Source: a candidate division WWE3 bacterium RIFOXYC2_FULL_42_13
Lineage (GTDB): Bacteria; Patescibacteriota; WWE3; UBA101185; UBA10185
Assembly (NCBI GenBank): GCA_001773255.1
Contig: MEWF01000002.1
Span: forward strand, 1,162-22,067
Length of the DNA: 20,906 nucleotides
Direction: 5' to 3'
In this document: in pieces, positions 6,119 through 14,400 of the stretch
Numbering within the stretch: the stretch's first letter is position 1
Layout: each line of letters starts with the position of its first letter
The notes under the pieces: generated by a model
Database searches by the model: none
What the model was told of the DNA's origin: nothing
What the model saw: the letters and a program-made list of their open reading frames with translations, nothing else
Program-made: the position numbers and the translations under genes

Positions 6119-7618
6119 ATGAAGTGGTTAAGTTTCCTTCACTTTTATCAGCCGGCAGACCAACAAAGAGATATTCTTGAAGCCGTTGTTTCTCAGTCGT
6201 ATCTTCCGGTGTTTAAAACGATAAATTCTTCAAGGTTTGGCAATCAATCTATCAATATTTCAGGTTCTTTATTAGAATTGCTGGATAACAACGGGTACCA
6301 TGAATTGCTAGGTATGATTAAAAACTCGCTGGAGGAGGGAAAGATAGAACTTACCGGTTCCTGTAAGTACCACGCCTTCATACCTTTGGTTCCGGAAGCT
6401 GAAGTATATAGACAGATAGTGAAGAACGAAGAGGTTCTCCGGTTTTATTTTGGAAGTTCCTATAAAAAGGCAGGTTTTTTTCCACCTGAAATGGCTTACG
6501 CAAAGTTTCTACCGGGTATGCTTGAAGAGATCGGGTATAAGTGGTTGATTCTTGATGAGATAGCGTACAACAAGAATGCTATTTTTCCTACAGGAGACAA
6601 GTTATACCGCATAAAAGACAGCAACATGACTGTATTTTTCAGAAATAGACGCTTAAGCAATTTGGTCATGAGTGCTGTAGTAAGAAGTAAGTCAACTTTA
6701 GATCCGGCTATCAAAGATATGATGTCCAGTACTTACGTGGTAAGCGGCATGGACGGCGAAACTTTTGGGCATCACAGGCCCGGGCTAGAAAGTCTTCTCG
6801 GCGAAGTAATAAATTCCCAAGAACCGTATTCAACTATGTCAATAAGTGACTTCTTGAGCGTTTATTCCAAGGGCATGGAGGTAGAAATGGTCACACCTTG
6901 TGAGTCGACTTGGGCCAGTAGCCCCCAGGATATAGAGCGCGGGTCGCAATTTTTGTCATGGCTCGATACGTCCAACCCCATACACGGGTATCAATGGGAT
7001 TTTTTCAAATTTGTTCTCGACTTGTTTTACAAAATTCCGGAAAGTTCTGAAAACTACGATGTGTTGAAAAACAAAATGGATATCGCTATGTCCAGTGACC
7101 ATTTTTGGTGGGCATCTGCAAAACCGTGGTGGAGCCTTGAGATGATAGAACAGGGGGCGTTTAGATTTCTCGACATTGTCAAAAGTGTTCCCGGTATTTC
7201 AGAAAATGACATAAGTACTGCCCAAAAATATTACCAGTTAATAGTATCCACCGCCTTTGAGTGGCAACGGACCGGAAAAGTTAGACAGATGGCTAAAGAA
7301 CAAAATGAAGCTACAAGGATACCGTTCAAAGAGAGGACATATGACAAAGGAGGACACCAAAAAGGGGTCTGGGAAGCGTTCATTCATCTTATTCAAGAAG
7401 AAGAGAAGAAGGCGGTAAAAAATAAGGAATACGAGAAGGCTGTACTTTGGAGGGACGCGCTGTTTAAACTCGAGCACAAACTGGATATATATGACACGAT
7501 TAACGCGATAGACCTTTTGAGACTCGAGATAGGAAATGAGGAGGTAGAAAAAATCCTCAATAAATATACCGAGAAATATCACAAAATCCGTGGCGGACAG
7601 CCTGAGCAACGGGGCTAG
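6119..7618 (+). CDS. GH57 family glycoside hydrolase/glucanotransferase, copy 2, with UVR-like C-terminal motif
   Basis: 499 residues, a paralogue of the preceding gene. Family signs: HFYQPA at the N-terminus (again H-x-Y-Q-P), IELTGSCKYHAFIPL, FFPPEM with Glu124 as expected nucleophile, MDGETFGHHRP with Asp212 as expected acid/base, CESTWAS and SDHFWWASAKPWW (326-338). Beyond the GH57 core it has about 130 extra residues. Residues about 425-456 (EEEKKAVKNKEYEKAVLWRD and onward) resemble the UVR motif of UvrB, UvrC and ClpC/McsA, a helical hairpin for protein contacts; this is a judgement by eye. The stretch 398-420 (TRIPFKERTYDKGGHQKG) is strongly basic. The start follows the previous stop by one base, without a Shine-Dalgarno site. 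A predicted terminator lies 46 bases after the stop. Specificity is unknown. Confidence 0.83.
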   Translation: MKWLSFLHFYQPADQQRDILEAVVSQSYLPVFKTINSSRFGNQSINISGSLLELLDNNGYHELLGMIKNSLEEGKIELTGSCKYHAFIPLVPEAEVYRQIVKNEEVLRFYFGSSYKKAGFFPPEMAYAKFLPGMLEEIGYKWLILDEIAYNKNAIFPTGDKLYRIKDSNMTVFFRNRRLSNLVMSAVVRSKSTLDPAIKDMMSSTYVVSGMDGETFGHHRPGLESLLGEVINSQEPYSTMSISDFLSVYSKGMEVEMVTPCESTWASSPQDIERGSQFLSWLDTSNPIHGYQWDFFKFVLDLFYKIPESSENYDVLKNKMDIAMSSDHFWWASAKPWWSLEMIEQGAFRFLDIVKSVPGISENDISTAQKYYQLIVSTAFEWQRTGKVRQMAKEQNEATRIPFKERTYDKGGHQKGVWEAFIHLIQEEEKKAVKNKEYEKAVLWRDALFKLEHKLDIYDTINAIDLLRLEIGNEEVEKILNKYTEKYHKIRGGQPEQRG

Positions 7619-7663
7619 TTGTTTAAACGTCATTTTAACAACCTTGTGTGGCAACATGAACAA

Positions 7664-7690
7664 GGAGCCTAGTTGTTGAAAGGCTTTTTT
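7664..7690 (+). terminator. Intrinsic terminator after the GH57 pair, overlapping the glgA copy 2 promoter
   Basis: AGCCT (7666-7670) pairs with AGGCT (7681-7685), extended by two G-U pairs, followed by a six-T run (7685-7690). The loop contains TTGTTG, the candidate -35 of the next gene. The 89-bp gap has two more imperfect inverted repeats (about 7619-7641 and 7642-7665) and a 9-nt direct repeat CTAGTTGTT at 7615 and 7669. Confidence 0.55.
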
Positions 7691-7700
7691 CTGTTAACAT
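7673..7700 (+). promoter_or_regulatory. Promoter of glgA copy 2
   Basis: TTGTTG (7673-7678), 16-bp spacer, TGT extension (7692-7694), TAACAT (7695-7700, four of six). Seven bases remain to ATG 7708, so the transcript should be leaderless or have one extra base. No Shine-Dalgarno site precedes the ATG. Confidence 0.5.
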
Positions 7701-7707
7701 TACCTTT

Positions 7708-9105
7708 ATGAAAGTACTTCTTGCTGCCTCGGAAGTAGCACCGGTTATTAAAATCGGCGGGTTAGGGGACGTTATCGGTGCCCTTCCCAAAGCGCTGGAA
7801 AAAATATCCGTAAATGTAGATGTTATAGTGCCTTTTTTTCCTTCGGCGAAAATTGAAGGTTTGCAGTTATATAAGAGTTTCGATCTTCACGTTCCATTCG
7901 CAAATAAGAATAATGTAGTAGAAGTTTTTAAGACCAAGCTTCCGGATTCTAACGTTGACCTTTATTTACTAAAAAATGAAGAATATTTTGTCGGGGAGTC
8001 TAATTTTTTTGCAAATAACTTGACCGAGACCGAGATGTTCGCGTTTTTCGATAGGGCCGTTGTGGAGTATGTCAAATCTTCCTTTAACACTTATGACATA
8101 ATTCACTGTAATGACTGGCACACAGGGCTGGTAACGGCAATGCTGAAGGATGAGTTGGGAAACGAGCGTCCCCGGACTTTGTTTACTATACATAATCTCA
8201 ACTATCAGGGCATAGGCAGTCCTGCATTACTAAAAGACACGGGCATTGTTCCCGGAGAGCACCCTTTAATTGACTGGGATCTTGCCGACGGCGATCTTAA
8301 TATGATGCAGCAGGGGGTTACTTCGAGCGACTACATAAACACAGTATCTCCGTCTTACGCAAAAGAGATATTGACCAAAGAGTTCGGAAGCAGTTTTGAA
8401 GATATTTTAAAATCAAGGGAAGGACGGCTGAGCGGTATTCTAAACGGAATAGATTATTCAGCGCATCCGCGCAGTTACGATATTAACTCGGTGGAAGAAG
8501 GAAAGAAGGACGCGAAAAAAGCCTTGCTCGAACGGCTAAAAATCTCACCCAAACACAAAGATGCGCCTATTTTTTCATTTGTTGGCAGGATAGACGCGTT
8601 TCAAAAAGGTCTTGATATCCTATTCGAGAGTCTTCCGGAGTTATTAAAAAACGACGCAGTATTTCTATTGCTGGGAAGCGGAGATAAAAGGTGGGAGGAA
8701 AAATTGGCCACACTTTCCCAAGATAAGACAATCAGCGACAAATTTTCGTGCAATATTATGTTCGACATTGAATTAGCTAACCTAATGTATGCCGGCAGTG
8801 ATTTTCTTGTTGTACCGTCTAGGTATGAGCCATGCGGACTGATACAAATGATAGCCATGTGGTACGGAACTTTGCCGATCGTGCACGACGTGGGTGGGCT
8901 GAAAGACACTGTGAAGAACGGAGAGAACGGATTTGTCTTCAACAGATACTCATCTCAGGCTCTGCTGATTTCCATGAAGGAGGCTCTGGGTGTTTACGGT
9001 ACGGAGAAGATGCAAAAAATGATCACAGCTTCCATGAGAAAAGATTTCGGCTGGGAACAAAGTGCGGTAGAATACAAGAAGTTGTACGAAAGAATTTTAA
9101 GCTAA
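7708..9105 (+). CDS. glgA: Canonical glycogen/starch synthase (GT5)
   Basis: Transfers glucose from ADP-glucose (or UDP-glucose) to the non-reducing end of alpha-1,4-glucan in the cytoplasm. The 465-residue length is typical. The donor loop is intact: KIGGLGDV with Lys15 at the same number as in E. coli GlgA. Other GT5 motifs are IIHCNDWHTG (131-140), FTIHNLNYQG, NTVSPSYAKEI, ILNGIDY, VGRIDAFQKG with Arg294 and Lys300 (one residue longer than usual between them), SRYEPCG with Glu374, and VGGLKDTV. It shares the fold and many blocks with the divergent copy at 3130 but is clearly the more conventional one. galT-like begins 7 nt after its stop, so the two are probably co-transcribed. Donor choice between ADP- and UDP-glucose cannot be settled from sequence. 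Confidence 0.93.
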   Translation: MKVLLAASEVAPVIKIGGLGDVIGALPKALEKISVNVDVIVPFFPSAKIEGLQLYKSFDLHVPFANKNNVVEVFKTKLPDSNVDLYLLKNEEYFVGESNFFANNLTETEMFAFFDRAVVEYVKSSFNTYDIIHCNDWHTGLVTAMLKDELGNERPRTLFTIHNLNYQGIGSPALLKDTGIVPGEHPLIDWDLADGDLNMMQQGVTSSDYINTVSPSYAKEILTKEFGSSFEDILKSREGRLSGILNGIDYSAHPRSYDINSVEEGKKDAKKALLERLKISPKHKDAPIFSFVGRIDAFQKGLDILFESLPELLKNDAVFLLLGSGDKRWEEKLATLSQDKTISDKFSCNIMFDIELANLMYAGSDFLVVPSRYEPCGLIQMIAMWYGTLPIVHDVGGLKDTVKNGENGFVFNRYSSQALLISMKEALGVYGTEKMQKMITASMRKDFGWEQSAVEYKKLYERILS

Positions 9106-9112
9106 ACTGCCC

Positions 9113-10057
9113 ATGTCTAAATTTATTTTTGACGAACTTACAGGTACTCCAACCATACTGGCGACCAACCGGGCCAAGAGGGTGGATCAGACGGGGGCGG
9201 CGGGCAATAAACCCGAATCTTCCAAAGACGATAAACCCCAGGTTTGTTTCTTCTGCAGAGGCAACGAAAATTTAACTCCCGAAGCCGTTTATCAGGATTC
9301 CGACGAGTGGAATGTCAGAGTCTTTCCTAATAAATTTCCTTTGGTAGATTGCCACGAAATTGTTGTTCACAGTCCCGACCACGACAAGGATATTCCTGAT
9401 TTTAACCACGAGCAGAATGTGAAAATCGTCAGGGCTTTCTTAAACCGCACTAATTATTACACTTCCCAAGGTAAAGAAGTAATGATATTCAATAACCGCG
9501 GAGGCAAGGCGGGGGCGTCGATCCTGCACCCCCATTCGCAGATTGTCGCGCTTCCGGGCTTTCCGGGAATAATAGAGATGGAGAAGAATAAGGCTTTAAG
9601 GTATGTGAATGAGAAGAACAGCTGTTACTGGTGCGACACGGTAAAAGATGGGCTGATGCAGACAAATCTTGTCTACGAATCAAAGCACTTTGCGCTTCTC
9701 GTTCCGGAGGCAAGCAGGTGGAGCTACGAAATGATCCTCATACCCAAAAACCACAGACCGAATTTTGAATATATGGACGAGGTCGAGATTAACGACTTTG
9801 CGCGTATTATGAAATCCGCTTTATACGCGTATGATGTACTGTTCGACAGGCCGGACAGGAATTTTTGGATTCACAACCAAAGGTATGAGCCGTATCATTG
9901 GCACGTTGGTTTTATAGCACACATAAAAGTAATGGGAGGACTTGAGCTTGGTGCCGGAATTTGGGTGAGTGATAAAGCCGCTCCCGAAGATGCCGCCAAA
10001 ACGTTGTCAGTTCATGTCAAAGAATGTTACGAGAATGAAACTTTGAGCCTGGTGTAA
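9113..10057 (+). CDS. galT: GalT-family hexose-1-phosphate nucleotidylyltransferase
   Basis: GalT-family enzymes (HIT superfamily) swap a nucleotide between a sugar nucleotide and a sugar-1-phosphate through a covalent histidine intermediate. The 314-residue protein has the expected sites: CFFC (Cys45, Cys48), SPDHDKDIP with His90, and HPHSQ (139-143) with catalytic His141. Together Cys45, Cys48, His90 and His139 match the zinc site of E. coli GalT. Further on come a second CYWC (171-174), WIHNQ and YHWHVGF with His262 and His264. All catalytic and metal residues are present. It lies 7 nt after glgA without a Shine-Dalgarno site. The context suggests it makes or recycles the nucleotide-glucose used by GlgA rather than serving a Leloir galactose pathway; ADP-glucose phosphorylase is a related activity in this family and an alternative. 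The gene ends before a bidirectional terminator. Confidence 0.87.
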   Translation: MSKFIFDELTGTPTILATNRAKRVDQTGAAGNKPESSKDDKPQVCFFCRGNENLTPEAVYQDSDEWNVRVFPNKFPLVDCHEIVVHSPDHDKDIPDFNHEQNVKIVRAFLNRTNYYTSQGKEVMIFNNRGGKAGASILHPHSQIVALPGFPGIIEMEKNKALRYVNEKNSCYWCDTVKDGLMQTNLVYESKHFALLVPEASRWSYEMILIPKNHRPNFEYMDEVEINDFARIMKSALYAYDVLFDRPDRNFWIHNQRYEPYHWHVGFIAHIKVMGGLELGAGIWVSDKAAPEDAAKTLSVHVKECYENETLSLV

Positions 10058-10086
10058 AACTTCCTTGCGGACAATTTTGAGTCAAC

Positions 10087-10119
10087 AAAAAACGCCCCCG
10101 AAGAGGCGTTTTCTTTTTT
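10087..10119. terminator. Bidirectional intrinsic terminator between galT and rplL
   Basis: AAAACGCC (10089-10096) pairs perfectly with GGCGTTTT (10105-10112) around an 8-nt loop. A T-run follows on the plus strand (10114-10119) and a run of A (10087-10092) gives a U-run on the minus strand. It serves both convergent units. Confidence 0.9.
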
Positions 10120-10137
10120 GTCCGAGTATAAAGAAAG

Positions 10138-10557
10138 TTACTTCAACTCTACCTTAGCTCCCGCTGCTTCAAGCTTTTTCTTTGCTTCTTCTGCAGCTTC
10201 TTTCTTTGCTCCTTCGAGCACTGCTTTAGGAGCTGATTCTACGAGACTTTTAGCTTCTACAAGACCGAGCGCGGGATTGATCTCTCTTACCGATTTGATA
10301 ACTGAGATTTTGTTCGCTCCGGCTTCTGTCAAAACTACGTCGAACTCTGTTTTCTCTTCTACAGGCTCGGCCGCCTCACCACCGTTACCGGCTGCGGGCA
10401 TCATTGCTCCCATCATCATAGGTGCCGATGCTGTAACTCCGAATTTTTCTTCAAGAGCTTTTACGAGATCGTTAAGTTCGAGGACGGTCATTTTTTCGAC
10501 CATCTCCATTACTTTCTTTGCGTCTCCGCTTAACTTTATGTCTTTTTCGTCTGCCAT
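10138..10557 (-). CDS. rplL: Large ribosomal subunit protein bL12 (L7/L12)
   Basis: bL12 forms the dimeric stalk of the 50S subunit that recruits translation GTPases. 139 residues. N-terminal dimerisation part: MTVLELNDLVKALEEKFGV. The hinge (about 43-65) is alanine, glycine and methionine rich. C-terminal GTPase-contact domain: EFDVVLTEAGANKISVIKSV, EAKSLVE, and the closing helix ending in GAKVELK. Two oddities are visible: five methionines in the hinge (PMMMGAMMP), and INPALGL where the usual motif ITGLGL is one residue shorter. It lies 41 bp after rplJ. GGGGGTG (10574-10568 on the minus strand) is a Shine-Dalgarno-like site 10 nt before the ATG. Confidence 0.96.
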   Translation of the reverse strand: MADEKDIKLSGDAKKVMEMVEKMTVLELNDLVKALEEKFGVTASAPMMMGAMMPAAGNGGEAAEPVEEKTEFDVVLTEAGANKISVIKSVREINPALGLVEAKSLVESAPKAVLEGAKKEAAEEAKKKLEAAGAKVELK

Positions 10558-10598
10558 ATTTGAACCGCACCCCCTTTCAAGGGTTAAAAAATAATTAG

Positions 10599-11123
10599 TT
10601 AATTGTCCTTTTTCTTAGCAATTGCATCGAGAGCATACACAAATTTTCTGTGCACGCCTCCCAAAACGTTCACAAGTCCGCTTAAAGGTGATTTCATACT
10701 TCCGACTATCTGCGCGAGTAAAACTTCTTTTGAAGGAATATTTTTTATTTCTTCAACCTTTGCTGTGTCGGCGTAGATGCCTTCAATAAGGGCTGATTTG
10801 ATCTTAGGAAGCTCCAGTTTCCTGGCGAATTCGAAGAGAGTCTTTATAGGCGAGATCGCATCTTCGAACGAGAATACAGCCATCGTGGGGCCTTCCAGGT
10901 CCTTTTTAATATCGTCCGTCTTGATATTTTCTTCTTCGAGGGCGACTTTAAGAAGGGTGTTTTTTATTACAAGCATTTCGGAATTTTCCGCTTTCAGTTT
11001 CGCTCTAAGGTCATTGGCATTACCGGCGGAAAGTCCGCGGTAATCGGCAAAAACAATAGATTTAGCTTTGGTGACTTTTTCCTTTAAGCTTTTTACTGTT
11101 TCAAGATTTTTAACTTTTCCCAT
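10599..11123 (-). CDS. rplJ: Large ribosomal subunit protein uL10
   Basis: uL10 anchors bL12 dimers to 23S rRNA at the stalk base. 174 residues from ATG 11123. Visible features are LKEKVTKAKSIVFADYRGLS, then LRAKLKAENSEMLVIKNTLL, typical of the uL10 N-terminal domain. GPTMAVFSFEDAISPIKTLF follows, and the C-terminal helical tail that binds bL12 closes the protein. The frame runs upstream to 11252 but that part covers the Shine-Dalgarno site and attenuator, so it is not coding. AGGAGGTG (11145-11138) is a perfect eight-base Shine-Dalgarno site, but 14 nt from the ATG. The gene has its own promoter and an L10 leader, pointing to autoregulation by the uL10-bL12 complex. rplK and rplA, often linked to it, are not upstream; a giant surface-protein gene is. 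Confidence 0.95.
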   Translation of the reverse strand: MGKVKNLETVKSLKEKVTKAKSIVFADYRGLSAGNANDLRAKLKAENSEMLVIKNTLLKVALEEENIKTDDIKKDLEGPTMAVFSFEDAISPIKTLFEFARKLELPKIKSALIEGIYADTAKVEEIKNIPSKEVLLAQIVGSMKSPLSGLVNVLGGVHRKFVYALDAIAKKKDN

Positions 11124-11137
11124 TTTTGTTAGGTATA

Positions 11138-11145
11138 CACCTCCT
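11138..11145 (-). promoter_or_regulatory. Shine-Dalgarno site of rplJ, unusually far from the start
   Basis: AGGAGGTG read on the minus strand pairs with eight bases of the 16S tail. Fourteen bases separate it from ATG 11123, more than the usual 5-9. No better in-frame start lies nearer. Confidence 0.7.
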
Positions 11146-11204
11146 ACGATGTACTTTGGATCTCTTTTTGTTGGGTAGGGGCGGTTTTTGTACCTGCCGG
11201 TCCC

Positions 11205-11384
11205 TGCCGTAAAAAAGAAACCCACCAAAAGACGGTGAGTTATAAACCACAAAATATACGAATTAAGGTTTACCTCGGCAAGATTATTAAACCTTTCGGT
11301 CCTTGCTGTCTTTGGCTACTTTTCACGCGCGAAGCGGGTGAAATGGTAGAAGCTGCAGACTTTTCGGTCTGCGGACTTCGTCAC
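11205..11384 (-). ncRNA. L10 (rplJ) leader, autoregulatory RNA element
   Basis: Read on the minus strand, the leader core has the hallmarks of the L10 leader family. GACAGCAAGG is followed by an ACC-GAAA-GGT hairpin (11300-11291). GCAAG (11306-11302 on the minus strand) pairs with CTTGC (11282-11278), and CTTGCCGAGGT follows. Further upstream are two more hairpins: CTGCAGAC/GTCTGCGG around 11353-11374, and TTTCAC/GTGAAA around 11321-11343. TAAACC in the core can pair with GGTTTA just before the terminator stem, a candidate antiterminator. In this family the uL10-bL12 complex binds the leader and lowers expression. The total leader from predicted +1 to ATG is about 261 nt. A covariance-model search would confirm it. 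Confidence 0.78.
11211..11240 (-). terminator. Attenuator terminator in the L10 leader
   Basis: On the minus strand ACTCACC (11240-11234) pairs with GGTGGGT (11226-11220) over 7 bp (one G-U) around a 7-nt loop, followed by TTCTTTTTT (11219-11211). It sits between the leader core and the rplJ ribosome site, the expected place for an attenuator. It may also stop transcripts reading out of the giant gene, for which no other terminator is seen. Confidence 0.85.
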
Positions 11385-11390
11385 AGGGGT

Positions 11391-11419
11391 AGTTTAGATA
11401 GAAAACGGGGGGATGTCAA
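11391..11419 (-). promoter_or_regulatory. rplJ-rplL promoter
   Basis: On the minus strand TTGACA (11419-11414), exactly 17 bp, TAAACT (11396-11391, four of six). Predicted +1 is near 11384. The -35 begins only 9 bp beyond the stop codon of the giant gene. Confidence 0.75.
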
Positions 11420-11427
11420 TGGCGGAG

Positions 11428-14400
11428 TTAATTAAATACCGCGACGCCCTCCGCGTAGTTATTTCTCACTTGTGTAGGGGTCAGGGGGTAAGAGTACAGT
11501 TTGAATTCGTCGAGCTGACCTGTAAAGTAAGCGGTTCCGATCTTTCCCAGGGTGATGGTGCCGGTGTTGAAGGGTGTACTTGTCACGACGGTTATCTGGT
11601 GCCAGTTGGTGTTTGATAGGGTGGTTGTCTGGTACCCGTCCACGTAGATCGTGGGGGTGGAGAAGCCCCCTGCCGAGATTGTTCCTGCCGAAACAGAAAT
11701 GGTGTGTGTTCCGCCATCCAGATCAACGATCGACTGAGTCGTAGAAGAAGGTTTTACCCACAAACTTACCGAATACGCCGACGGAGCCGTGCCGATGCTG
11801 ATATAGTCATTAGTGCCGTCAACATGAAGGCTTCCGTTTATCTTTCCCGTCGTTCCGTTATTCCAGGCTTGGGTGGCCACGCCGGAGGAGCAGGAACCTT
11901 CCGTGGTATTTGTACCCGTAGCACCGATGGATATGGTTCCGTCATAATTATTTCCGCTCGAATCCTGTGCTACGAGTCCCTGGCAGTCATCAAGTTTCCA
12001 CCACAAAGACGGACCGCCCTTGTTGTGATCCCAAGCAATCTGGGGTGCGGTTCTGGCGTAATTGAATACCGTAAGACCTGAGATTCTACCAATAAATTTA
12101 TGCTGTGGTGCAGCCGAATAGTACCTTGCTCCGATTAAAGTATTGTCTATGTCGGCTGAGCTTTGTCTGGTTTCCCCCGTACCGGCTCCGTCACTTTTGC
12201 CGTTTAAGTAAAAAGTCACGGATGTTCCGTTTCTTGTGAAAGCTACGTGGTTCCAGGTGTTTGCTACCAGGGCGGTGTCGCTGTTTATAGCACCACCGGC
12301 AGGGGCAATGTTGTCGTAGAATAACTTTCCATTCGTATTGTCTATGCCGAATAAGTGGGTTGCGTTTCCTGAGGCAGTGTCGTTTTGGGCAAATATGGTG
12401 AAGACGTTAGAGGCGTCGGTTACTTTTCCGGGATATATCCATGCTTCGACGCTGATAGCATCTTGGGCGACGAGCTCTCCTGACGAGATAGTGGCGTAAT
12501 TGTCTGTGCCGTTAAATTCAACGGCTCCTCCGATATTGCCGTTTGCCCATGCCGGGGTGTTCTCTAAAGTGCCTACCTTTCCGTTGCCGGAAACGTCGTT
12601 TATAGAACTTCCCTGCTTTTCGTCGAAATTATAATCGGCTACGGGGGCGTTGCAGGTAGAAGCATCTCCCGGCACACAGAACGCCGATTTGGCAGTGTTT
12701 AACGGACGTCCGGAACTGTCAGTGGAAAGAGCGCCGAAGGACATTGCCTTGGCGCGGTTGTATGCCTGGGCAACCTGTGAGGCGGTTAGAGCCACGTTGT
12801 AAACTTTGACATCATCGATTTTTCCTGCGAATTGATGTTGGGGGGTGCCCGAATAATATCTTGCCCCGATCAAAGTATTGTCTATGGCAGCTGCGCTGGA
12901 TCTGGCTTCTCCTGTACCGCCACCGTCAGATTCTCCGTTTAAGTAAAAAGTTACCGTGTTGGTATCTCTCACGACGGTGACATGTTGCCACTGACTAGCT
13001 GTTAGGACAGTGTTGCTGTTTAGGGCACCTCCTGCGGGAAGTTCGTTGTCGTACAAAAGCTTTCCTGTTGAACCTGAAATTCCGAAGTTGTGGGTTGAGT
13101 ATCCCGCCGCATTGTCATTTTGGGCAAATATGGTGAAATCATGGGCTCCGGTCACGCTTGTGGGGTAGATCCAGGCTTCAATTGTTATTGTGTTTTGGTC
13201 GATTATTTCGCCTGTGGCTACAGTGACATAATCTGAAGTGCCGTCAAAGTCCAGAGCGCGGTCATACTTTCCTTCCAAGGACCACGCAGCTCCGGTGATT
13301 GTACCGTCGTTCGCACTACCCGAAGAACCTGTGTTATGGGCCGTTGCATCATATCCCTCGTCCATTTTCCACCAGCCCTTTGCGCTTCCGACAGGCGACC
13401 CCGGTATCGGGTGACCGGCGTTATAGTCAATTAAAAGTGATTTTGGAGTTACCGCGTAGTCGTATATTTTGACTTCATCCATGGAACCTTTAAAAAAGCC
13501 TGCCCCGGAAGTATTCGACCCCAGTCTGAGAGTTAAGGCATTTGCGGACAGAGTAGCATGTGTTCCTGCGGTTGATGTCCTGTCTTCGGTGTTTATATAG
13601 ACTTTGCACGAAGTCCCTTCTCTTACTGCGGCAACATGGATCCAGCCTGACGACGAAGTGACGGCGGAATTGGCCGTTTTGCTTACGGTTTCGGTCGTTC
13701 CGTTGTCAGTAAGACAGTTTACGGCTCCGTTTGCGTCCACGAATAAGGCGTATCCGCCGGACGCCGCAACGCCGTGTTTACTTACTATGTTATAGGGGGC
13801 AGATCCTGCAGTGCCGAGGTTTACCCACGATTCGAGTGTGAAATCGGTCGTGATGTCGAAGGGCGTGTCTGACGTTGATACGTAATCTGTGGAACCGTCA
13901 AAGACACCGGCACTGCCAAACTTTCCTGTCGTATAGCGGCTTGTCGTTGAGCCGGCCCATGTACCCGAGTTATTGTTTGTGGAAATGTCAAACACTCCTG
14001 TCGTGCTCTTTTGGTCGAAGGTGTAGTAGGCGACAGGACTTTTCGGTGAATCATAACTTCCTGCAATTTCTGAAGCGGCTAACACGGTATTATATAATTT
14101 GACCTCGTCTGTTTTTCCTATGAAACCATTTGTGGAGAGGCTGTTGTTATTTCCCACATAAAAAGATTTTAGGTCTGAGACGCCGGTAGTGTTAGTCACA
14201 GTAGAATCCAGCTTACCGTTTATATAGAGTTTGGTTTCAGTGGAATTTCCCGTGAGTGTGATGTAATACCAGTTGTTTGTTGAAAGAGTTGTTGACGAGG
14301 CGCCTTCGTCGGTTCCGTTGGATGAGTAGAGAAGTTTTCCGGCGTTTGCAGAGTCTGTTTTTATGTACATGGACTTGGTTGTCCCACTGCCGTAGGTTAG

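Noticed and set aside
11320..11400. A tRNA-like pattern on the plus strand (GAAATGGTAGA, then a stem around TTTTCG)
   Set aside because: No T-loop, wrong loop size and no acceptor stem. The structure is better explained as the complement of L10 leader hairpins.
13218..14066. Arg/Gln-rich short frames in other phases of the giant gene
   Set aside because: They are shadows of the conserved LamG frame and lack start signals.
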